NCBI GenBank assembly: GCA_937863905.1
Contig: CALMHV010000138.1
Location: 1 to 5,240 of the forward strand
DNA: 5,240 nt
DNA from: an uncultured Bacillota bacterium
GTDB lineage: Bacteria; Bacillota; Sulfobacillia; UBA995; UBA9673
Direction of reading: 5' to 3'
This document shows positions 1 through 4,610 of this stretch, piece after piece; the stretch's first letter is position 1, and each line of letters opens with the position of its first letter. Below the pieces are notes generated by a model. It was not told the origin of the DNA. It ran no database searches and saw only the letters and a list, made by a program, of their open reading frames with translations. The position numbers and the translations under genes are program-made.

Positions 1-304
1 GCCAGGCCAGACCGGTCGGCGTCAGGAAGAGTTGCTCCAAAGTCCCGACCTCGGCGTCGTTGGCGACATGGTTGGCCAAATCCTGATAGGCCATGACGGA
101 CATTGCCCAGACCAGGTACCCGACGACAAGGCCCTCCAGGCCGCTCCCCGTGCTGAAAGTCCCGCCCAGCGAACGGGCTCCGAGGAAGAGGATTAGGAAG
201 GCGATGTACAGGGTCGCGATACTGGAGATGGTGCTGAAGAGATAGCGTTTCAACTCGAGCAGCAACTTGACCAGAACCGCCCGGAAGACCGCCCAACGGC
301 CCAC
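1..304 (-). CDS. ABC-2 type transporter permease, N-terminal part (runs off left edge)
   Basis: This is an integral membrane subunit of an ABC exporter; substrate unknown. I translated it from the reverse complement: 101 complete codons are visible and the frame stays open to base 1. A short basic, amphipathic N-terminus (about 1-23, with the LLLELKRYLF stretch) leads into a first hydrophobic segment at about 24-42 and a second at about 57-74. The later sequence includes GYLVWAMSVMAYQDLAN and then EVGTLEQLFLTP; the GTLEQL pattern before a further membrane segment is characteristic of ABC-2 permeases. The start is a GTG at 304-302. An in-frame TGA at 313-311 limits the ORF, and a G-rich GGGGGTGGTGA stretch upstream could serve as ribosome binding site. 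It is the first gene of its transcript, divergent from the sigma operon, so its ATPase partner is not upstream and must lie further left or elsewhere. Family call is fairly sure; start moderately sure. Confidence 0.85.
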   Translation of the reverse strand, partial: MGRWAVFRAVLVKLLLELKRYLFSTISSIATLYIAFLILFLGARSLGGTFSTGSGLEGLVVGYLVWAMSVMAYQDLANHVANDAEVGTLEQLFLTPTGLAW

Positions 305-325
305 CCTGCGTCACCACCCCCGTCT

Positions 326-354
326 AGGGTAGCCTTTGCCAATCCGGCTGTCCA
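326..354 (-). promoter_or_regulatory. possible promoter of the ABC-2 permease
   Basis: On the minus strand TGGACA (354-349) is followed after 17 bp by TACCCT (331-326). The -35 box matches TTGACA at five of six positions, while the -10 box matches TATAAT at only three. Transcription would begin near 319, leaving a leader of about 15 bases before the GTG start. The spacing is right but the -10 is poor, so this is only a candidate. Confidence 0.3.
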
Positions 355-438
355 CGCCCCGGGGTCGCGGGGGGGACTGGACGTGAGGACTGGCCGAAAG
401 ATTGGACCGGAGGACGGTGCCCGGACATTTTTGCCTGC

Positions 439-468
439 GTGACATTTACTTCGCAGCGCGGTTAAACA
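439..468 (+). promoter_or_regulatory. possible promoter of the sigma operon
   Basis: GTGACA (439-444, five of six to TTGACA) is followed after 18 bp by TAAACA (463-468, three of six to TATAAT). It lies in a patch noticeably richer in A and T than its surroundings. Transcription from about 475 would give a leader of roughly 100 bases containing the hairpin, the tandem repeats and the small leader ORF. I looked for an autoregulatory ECF-type promoter (GGAAC at -35 with a CGTC-like -10) and found no well-spaced match; GGAACT at 505-510 has no -10 partner. Weak, pattern-only support. Confidence 0.3.
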
Positions 469-476
469 TGTAGAAC
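461..476. promoter_or_regulatory. imperfect palindrome, possible operator
   Basis: GTTAAACATGTAGAAC has dyad symmetry of the form GTT-N2-ACATGT-N2-AAC, with 12 of 16 bases symmetric. It overlaps the proposed -10 box of the sigma promoter in the region between two divergent genes, where a dimeric repressor could act. The core also spells ATG followed directly by TAG (468-473), a start-stop codon pair without an evident ribosome binding site. Function is inferred from symmetry and position only. Confidence 0.35.
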
Positions 477-499
477 GATAGGGGCAGGCAAGGGACGGC

Positions 500-523
500 C
501 GACGGGAACTCTACTTCCCGGCG
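500..523 (+). promoter_or_regulatory. hairpin in the leader of the sigma gene
   Basis: CGGGAA (503-508) and TTCCCG (515-520) form a perfect 6-bp stem around the loop CTCTAC. After one A-G mismatch two more pairs (500-501 with 522-523) extend it. The 3' side of the stem runs into the first GGCGAGGT ribosome-binding-like stretch of the tandem repeats, so folding in the mRNA could partly mask it. No T-run follows, so it is not an intrinsic terminator. It could instead be a DNA operator. Confidence 0.4.
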
Positions 524-590
524 AGGTAATCCGATGAACGGTGTAGGCGATCCGATGAACGGCGAGGTGACCTGATGAACGGCGAGGCGA
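520..590 (+). repeat. 20/21-bp tandem repeat duplicating a translation start
   Basis: There are three complete copies and half of a fourth: 520-539, 540-560 (21 bp), 561-580 (GGCGAGGTGACCTGATGAAC) and 581-590. The first and third copies agree at 17 of 20 positions; the second has one extra T and a few changes. Every full copy contains a purine-rich ribosome-binding-like segment followed by ATGAAC, so the translation start of the sigma gene has been multiplied. The ATGs at 534 and 555 are in one frame; the ATG at 575, which opens the sigma gene, is in another because the last step is 20 rather than 21 bp. The third copy has the best Shine-Dalgarno, GAGGTGA at 564-570. Confidence 0.8.
534..575 (+). 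CDS. 13-residue leader ORF overlapping the sigma start
   Basis: Read from ATG 534 the sequence encodes MNGVGDPMNGEVT and stops at TGA 573-575. The last base of that stop is the first base of the sigma ATG (TGATG), the classic arrangement for translational coupling by reinitiation. GAGGT at 523-527 lies 6 bases upstream of the start, an ordinary Shine-Dalgarno distance. A second in-frame ATG at 555 would give a six-residue version. The peptide repeats the MNGE that begins the sigma factor because it is encoded by the tandem repeats. It is too short for coding statistics and may be only a by-product of repeat expansion. Confidence 0.35.
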   Translation: MNGVGDPMNGEVT

Positions 591-1117
591 CAGTGAGACG
601 CCTGGTGGCAAAAGCGCGCGGCGACCCCGAGGCTTTCGCCGCTCTCTACGACCTCTACATCGACCCGGTCTACGCCTTCGCCTACCGACGCCTCGGCTCC
701 AGGTCCGAGGCGGAGGACGTGACCGCCGAGACCTTCCTCGCGGCCTTGGCCAACCTGGGGCGTTTCGTCTGGAGAGACGGGGGCTTCGCCGCCTGGCTCT
801 TCCGGATCGCCCGCAACGAGTGTCTCGATGCCCTCAAGAAGCGGGCCCGAGCAGCCCCTCTTCCCGCCGAAGAGGCGGAGCGGACGGGCGCGGAACCGGA
901 GGAGGCGACCATCGAGCGGGAAACGGTGGCGCGCTTGAGGCAGCTCGTCGCGGGCCTCCCCCCGCCCCAGCTGGAAGCGGTCTTGCTGAAGTACGGGGCG
1001 GGCCTTTCGAACCGAGAGGTAGCCGCCGCCACCGGCCGCACCCCCACGGCCGTCTCGAGCCTCCTGAACCGAGCTTTGAACAAGCTGCGAGAAGGGCTGG
1101 ATGAAAACCATGGATGA
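575..1117 (+). CDS. ECF-type RNA polymerase sigma factor (sigma-70 family)
   Basis: This 180-residue protein would direct RNA polymerase to a dedicated promoter set, probably in response to an envelope signal. Its length is typical of ECF sigma factors, with only regions 2 and 4. Region 2 spans about 17-92: DPEAFAALYDLYIDPVYAFAYRR, then the AEDVTAETFLAAL core-binding helix (46-58), then the -10-recognition part with AAWLFRIARNECLDALKKR (72-90). An acidic linker (about 93-118) leads to region 4 (about 119-175), with LPPPQLEAVLLKY and the helix-turn-helix GLSNREVAAATGRTPTAVSSLLNRAL. The start at ATG 575 is set by GAGGTGA at 564-570 in the third tandem repeat; upstream, the ORF at 534 ends on this ATG. 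The next gene begins inside its 3' end, so the two are probably co-translated. I cannot assign an ECF subgroup. Confidence 0.93.
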   Translation: MNGEATVRRLVAKARGDPEAFAALYDLYIDPVYAFAYRRLGSRSEAEDVTAETFLAALANLGRFVWRDGGFAAWLFRIARNECLDALKKRARAAPLPAEEAERTGAEPEEATIERETVARLRQLVAGLPPPQLEAVLLKYGAGLSNREVAAATGRTPTAVSSLLNRALNKLREGLDENHG

Positions 1118-2267
1118 GCGAAAGAACCGCGACAATCGCCAAAGCGAGTTCGAGTCCTTGCTGGGCCGGGCCACGGCCGGACCTCCGGCCGACCCCAGAT
1201 TCCGAGACGACCTGAGGGTCCGGCTCGCCACATCGCGTCGCTCTGGGCGGCGGCGCGCGCCGGGGTGGTTGGGCCCGGCGGCCGTACTGACAGCAGCGGC
1301 CGTGGTGGCGGCCATCATCCTTGTTCCCCGCCTGGGGCTCGGACCGTGGCGGCTGGCCGAGTTCGGGCCGCTGCCGGAACTCGCCGCTTCCACGAAGCCC
1401 GGGGAAGGCGCGGGTGGCCCGGGGTTCACCTTCGACCTCAGCTACACGCTGGGCGGAAGCCTGGCGGCGGGCTGGCCCGACCTGCCCGGGCGTGCCCTGG
1501 CCTACCGCCTGCGGCCGCCGGTCGTGACCGAGGCCCGGGCCCGGGAACTGGCCACGGGTCTGGGCATCACCGCTTCGGTGGTCCAGGAGGGTTGGCAGGA
1601 CGGCTTCCTGTGGGCGGCCGACCCGGGCGACGGCGGACCGGCCCTGCGTGTCTTCCCCGACGGTTACACGTACTTCAGCCAGCCCTACGACTTCGGGCCG
1701 CGCGAGCGGGGCCGGCTACCCTCCGCCGAACGGGCCGTCGCGGCAGCGCGGGACTGGCTCACGGCGCGCGGCTTCGTCCCCGCCGGCGAGCTAGGAGCGG
1801 GCCGAGTGACGGAAGACCTGGAGAACGGGACGCTCCTGGTGAAGTTCGGTCCGGCCGACCCGGCCGACGTCGTGACCATCTCGCCCTTCGCCGTGGTCCA
1901 AGTAGGCGAAGGCGAGAAGGTCGTCATGGGCTCGGCCACATGGTATCCGGGCGAGGCGGCTTCGCGCTACCCGCTCCGTGAAGTGGCCGACGCCTGGGAG
2001 GCCGTGAGGAGCGGTCGTGGCGTCCTGGCCTGGCAGCTACGGGAGTATCCGGGCCCGGCCTCGGACACTGGTGTCGTCATCGGGCAGGTAACCATCGACC
2101 GGGTCCGCGTGGCCTGGGCCGCGGCGTTCGCCGCCGACGGGACCCCCTACTTCGTGCCGGTGTACGCCTTCTCCGGTCAGGCCGTCGTCCCGAGCAGCCA
2201 GGGGCCGGTCACCCTGCCCGTCGAGGTCTGGGCACCGGCGGTGACGGACGAGTACGGCGGTAGCTGA
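1101..2267 (+). CDS. membrane-anchored putative anti-sigma factor
   Basis: This 388-residue single-pass membrane protein very likely holds the preceding sigma factor inactive. The cytoplasmic N-terminus (about 1-52) has the DPRFRDDLRVRLA helix, reminiscent of membrane proteins that accompany ECF factors, and ends in the basic RRSGRRR. One hydrophobic segment follows at about 57-76; the remaining roughly 310 residues should face outside. This outer part seems to have two units: about 130-200 (YRLRPPVVTEARARELATGLG up to the PDGYTYF stretch) and about 230-385, with YPLREVADAWEAV near 290 and YFVPVYAFSG near 350. The second unit loosely recalls YycH/YycI-like envelope sensor domains, an impression only. 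There is no Cys or His in the whole protein, so it is not a zinc-binding (ZAS) anti-sigma. The start ATG 1101 follows GAAGGG (1091-1096) and overlaps the sigma gene by 17 bp; ATG 1110 is an alternative but too far from that site. The anti-sigma role rests on context and topology. Confidence 0.75.
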   Translation: MKTMDERKNRDNRQSEFESLLGRATAGPPADPRFRDDLRVRLATSRRSGRRRAPGWLGPAAVLTAAAVVAAIILVPRLGLGPWRLAEFGPLPELAASTKPGEGAGGPGFTFDLSYTLGGSLAAGWPDLPGRALAYRLRPPVVTEARARELATGLGITASVVQEGWQDGFLWAADPGDGGPALRVFPDGYTYFSQPYDFGPRERGRLPSAERAVAAARDWLTARGFVPAGELGAGRVTEDLENGTLLVKFGPADPADVVTISPFAVVQVGEGEKVVMGSATWYPGEAASRYPLREVADAWEAVRSGRGVLAWQLREYPGPASDTGVVIGQVTIDRVRVAWAAAFAADGTPYFVPVYAFSGQAVVPSSQGPVTLPVEVWAPAVTDEYGGS

Positions 2268-2302
2268 TGGCGCAGGTGTTGCCTGGCGTACTCGGCGGCT
2301 GA

Positions 2303-3412
2303 CTACTGGAACTTCCCCCGCGCCGCGATCGGAATCATCGTCTCGACCTGGCCGTGGCGGACGCCGTAAGCGACCTCGAAGTTGGCGAGGCTGGTGCAGA
2401 CGTGGTTCGGGATGATCTCGAGCCGGTCGCCGACCTCGAGGGCGCTACCCTGAAGGCCGATGCGAACGACTCCGTGTTCCTCGCTGAGCCTGTCCAGGAC
2501 CAGCCCCGGGTGGTTCCTCACCCGGCCGAACCCCGGAACCTCGGGATGGAGGCTCGGGTCGCGGGACAGGACCTTGCTGCCGGCGTCGATGACGAGGCGG
2601 TCGGCGGCCGGTCGGGAGACGACCGTGGCGACCACCCAGGCCGCGCAGTCCTCCCAGGTCGCCGCCCACCGGGCTACGGTGTTGACGTCGTTGAAGACGT
2701 AGGTCCCCGGGCGCACCTCGGTCACGCCCGGAACCCCCAAGGCCTGGCGGGTGGTCGGCGTCGAACCGGGGCTGACCTCCCGGATGTCGAAGCCCGCCTG
2801 CCGCAGGCTCTCGGCCGTGGCCACCAGGGTCCGGGCGTCGTCTTCCCCGACGCGAGCCGCGTCCTCGGGGGTCGAGGCGGCGGCGACGTGCCCCGCGTGG
2901 CCCATCACGCCCACGACCTCCAGGGCCCCCAGGTCGCGGACGGCCCGGGCCAGCCGCACGACGGGTTCACCCGGTTCCAGCCCCATGCGGTGGAGGCCGG
3001 TGTCGACCTCGAGGTAGACGGGGATGTCCCGTCCCACCTGCCGGCCGACCTGAGAGATGCCTGTAGCCACCGCCACGGAGTCCACGGCAACCCTTATCTC
3101 CGTGCGCCGGCAGAGGTCGGCCAGTCGGCGGAGCTTGGGCTCGCCGACGATGGGATAGGCGATGAGGATGTCGGTGATACCGGCGTCGGCCATCACTTCG
3201 GCCTCGCCCAGCTTGGCCACGGCGATGCCGACCGCCCCCCGGTCGAGCTGCCACCGGGCGATGAGCGGCGACTTGTGCGTCTTGACGTGAGGCCGGAGCT
3301 TGACTCCCGCCTGGCGGGTCAGCTGGGCCATGGCGTCAAGGTTGCGTTCCAAGCGGTCGAGGTCGATGACGAAAGCGGGAGTGTCAAGGTTTGAGACGGG
3401 CAACTGTTCCAT
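2303..3412 (-). CDS. PLP-dependent enzyme, D-threonine aldolase/D-serine dehydratase family
   Basis: This 369-residue cytoplasmic enzyme would cleave or deaminate a D-configured hydroxy-amino acid (D-threonine to glycine and acetaldehyde, or D-serine to pyruvate and ammonia) using PLP and a divalent metal. It has the alanine-racemase-like barrel with LDTPAFVIDLDRLERNL at 9-25, then RPHVKTHK, whose K44 is the expected PLP lysine. VYLEVDTGLHRMGLEPGE, GVMGHAGHV, the phosphate-binding-like SPGSTPT and EVRPGTYVFND follow in family order. The C-terminal beta domain ends with IPNHVCTSLANF, giving H337-x-C339 as metal ligands. As I recall, HxC is the pattern of eukaryotic D-serine dehydratase, whereas characterised D-threonine aldolases use HxD; exact substrate is therefore open. 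ATG 3412 is preceded by AAGGAGGT at a 12-base distance, with no better start in frame. It converges on the sigma operon across 35 bp and is divergent from the deacetylase gene. Confidence 0.9.
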   Translation of the reverse strand: MEQLPVSNLDTPAFVIDLDRLERNLDAMAQLTRQAGVKLRPHVKTHKSPLIARWQLDRGAVGIAVAKLGEAEVMADAGITDILIAYPIVGEPKLRRLADLCRRTEIRVAVDSVAVATGISQVGRQVGRDIPVYLEVDTGLHRMGLEPGEPVVRLARAVRDLGALEVVGVMGHAGHVAAASTPEDAARVGEDDARTLVATAESLRQAGFDIREVSPGSTPTTRQALGVPGVTEVRPGTYVFNDVNTVARWAATWEDCAAWVVATVVSRPAADRLVIDAGSKVLSRDPSLHPEVPGFGRVRNHPGLVLDRLSEEHGVVRIGLQGSALEVGDRLEIIPNHVCTSLANFEVAYGVRHGQVETMIPIAARGKFQ

Positions 3413-3424
3413 GAAGGTAGGCCG

Positions 3425-3432
3425 ACCTCCTT
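3425..3432 (-). promoter_or_regulatory. ribosome binding site of the PLP enzyme gene
   Basis: AAGGAGGT on the minus strand is a full match to the Shine-Dalgarno consensus. It sits 12 bases before ATG 3412, longer than the usual 5 to 9, but no other ATG, GTG or TTG lies nearer in frame, so it supports that start. Confidence 0.75.
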
Positions 3433-3476
3433 AATTCCACTCTACATAGAGGGAGCCTAAAGTCAAGCCTGGAATT
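3433..3476. repeat. 7-bp inverted repeat bracketing the divergent promoter region
   Basis: AATTCCA at 3433-3439 and TGGAATT at 3470-3476 are exact inverted copies 30 bp apart, centred 37 bp from each other. They lie in the 91-bp gap between the PLP enzyme and deacetylase genes, in its most A+T-rich part, and enclose the minus-strand promoter candidate. The spacing is too wide for a tight hairpin but would suit two half-sites of a regulator. For the plus-strand deacetylase gene only a weak -10-like TAAAGT (3458-3463) is seen, without a convincing -35. Confidence 0.4.
3439..3466 (-). promoter_or_regulatory. possible promoter of the PLP enzyme gene
   Basis: On the minus strand TTGACT (3466-3461, five of six to TTGACA) is followed after 16 bp by TAGAGT (3444-3439, four of six to TATAAT). 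Transcription would start around 3432, giving a leader of only about 20 bases with the Shine-Dalgarno at its very 5' end. That tight fit is the main doubt. The boxes sit just inside an exact inverted repeat. Confidence 0.5.
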
Positions 3477-3503
3477 GGACAGGATGGCAACTCTAGGGAA
3501 GGT

Positions 3504-4610
3504 GTGGATGCTGGCGTGCGGGCCACCCCCGGGCGGGCGCTGACCGCGGTGCTTGTGGCCCTGTTCTTGACCTTGGCCGCGGGAGCGGGGCCTGCGGAAA
3601 GCGCGAGCCTGGCCGGCGCGGCCCCCACCCCTCCCAGCGTAACCGTGGGTGGACAGCCCGTCGTCTGGGACGTGCCTCCGTTCATGACCGATGGCCTGCT
3701 CGTCGTTCCCCTGAAATCCCTGGCCGAGCCGCTGAACTACACGTACCAATGGGACTCGACCGCCCGGCGGACGACCGTCAAGCGTGGCGCCCGCGAGGTC
3801 TCGTTCGCCCCCGGGAGCAGGAGGTACATCAGCGAAGGGGAGGGTCACTTCGCCGGCACTCTGGGCAAGATCGTGGACGGCCGCCTCTGCGTCTCCCTGC
3901 GGTTCCTGGCCCAGGCCCTGGACGTCAGCCTCACCTTCGACGCGAAGACCGGAGTGGTGGACCTCGACCCCGCTCGCCCCTACACGGCGGTCGCGCGGAA
4001 GCCGCGCCCCGGCTACGTCGCCTACATCACCATCGATGACGGACCGGCCCCGGACACGCCGGCCATGCTCGACGTTCTGGCCAAGTACAAGGCCACGGCC
4101 ACGTTCTTCCTCATCGGCGGGATGGCCAAGCTTCAACCCGAGATGGTCAAGCGCATCGTCGCCGAGGGCCACGCCCTCGGCAACCACACCTTCCACCACG
4201 CGCACGAACCCAAGGAACCCGACTGGTGCCTGCGGTCCGTGGAGGCCTACATCGCTGAACTGGACGCCTGCGACCGCCTCATCGCGGACATCACCGGGCT
4301 CCATCCAAGGGCCACCCGGGCCCCGGGCGGGTCGTGGCCACACCTGACGGCCGCGTTCCAGAAAGCCCTGGACGAGCGGGGATACGTTGATTTCATGTGG
4401 AACGTGGGCACGCTCGACTGGGCGTGGCCGCGGCCCAGCCCGGACCAGATGCTGGAGGAGGTCGTCGTCAGGTCGTGGAACGGCAGTATGACTAAGCCCA
4501 TCATCCTTATCCACGACGGGGTCTCAAAGCACACGCAGACCGTGGAGGCCCTGCCGGCCATCATCGAGTATCTGCGCTACGCCGGCTACACGCTGGGGAC
4601 CCTTCCGTAG
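3504..4610 (+). CDS. exported polysaccharide deacetylase with copper-amine-oxidase-like N-terminal domain
   Basis: This secreted or surface enzyme of the NodB family (carbohydrate esterase 4) would remove acetyl groups from N-acetylated sugars of peptidoglycan or another glycan; substrate not determinable here. A signal peptide (hydrophobic core about 12-28, possible cleavage around 31-37) is followed by a copper-amine-oxidase N-terminal-like domain at about 45-155. Its two halves are LLVVPLKSLAEPLNYTYQWD (65-84) and LCVSLRFLAQALDVSLTFD (128-146); such domains are usually wall- or ligand-binding rather than copper-binding. The NodB domain (about 170-360) has TIDDGP with D178/D179, HTFHH with metal ligands H228 and H232, RAPGG (272-276), LDW (304-306) and IILIHDG with H337. 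All catalytic motifs are present, so it should be active. GTG 3504 is the first start in frame; GTG 3516 fits AGGGAAGG (3495-3502) about as well and gives a tidier signal peptide (364 residues). Confidence 0.9.
   Translation: MDAGVRATPGRALTAVLVALFLTLAAGAGPAESASLAGAAPTPPSVTVGGQPVVWDVPPFMTDGLLVVPLKSLAEPLNYTYQWDSTARRTTVKRGAREVSFAPGSRRYISEGEGHFAGTLGKIVDGRLCVSLRFLAQALDVSLTFDAKTGVVDLDPARPYTAVARKPRPGYVAYITIDDGPAPDTPAMLDVLAKYKATATFFLIGGMAKLQPEMVKRIVAEGHALGNHTFHHAHEPKEPDWCLRSVEAYIAELDACDRLIADITGLHPRATRAPGGSWPHLTAAFQKALDERGYVDFMWNVGTLDWAWPRPSPDQMLEEVVVRSWNGSMTKPIILIHDGVSKHTQTVEALPAIIEYLRYAGYTLGTLP

Noticed and set aside
361..380. G-rich tract with seven consecutive G as a G-quadruplex or slippage site
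   Set aside because: There are not four well-spaced G-runs, and the tract is non-coding, so there is no clear consequence; probably base composition.
505..530. ECF-type autoregulatory promoter beginning GGAACT
   Set aside because: The sequence 16-17 bp downstream falls in the tandem repeats and lacks a CGTC-like -10; GGAACT is better explained as one arm of the hairpin.
446..1429. Long minus-strand reading frame (327 codons) opposite the sigma gene and the start of its partner
   Set aside because: It lies antisense to two genes with clear family motifs, its translation is low-complexity Arg/Gly/Pro-rich with no recognisable domain, and long spurious frames are expected in GC-rich DNA.
2268..2302. 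Possible terminator between the convergent sigma operon and PLP enzyme gene
   Set aside because: Only a 4-bp CAGG/CCTG stem around TGTTG can be drawn and no T-run follows on either strand, so it does not qualify as an intrinsic terminator.
2354..3394. Plus-strand reading frame of 346 codons opposite the PLP enzyme gene
   Set aside because: The minus strand encodes an unmistakable PLP enzyme; the plus-strand product resembles no family and has no ribosome binding site of note.
3384..4514. Minus-strand reading frame of 376 codons opposite the deacetylase
   Set aside because: It is a shadow of the deacetylase codons. The plus-strand frame has a signal peptide and the complete NodB motif set.
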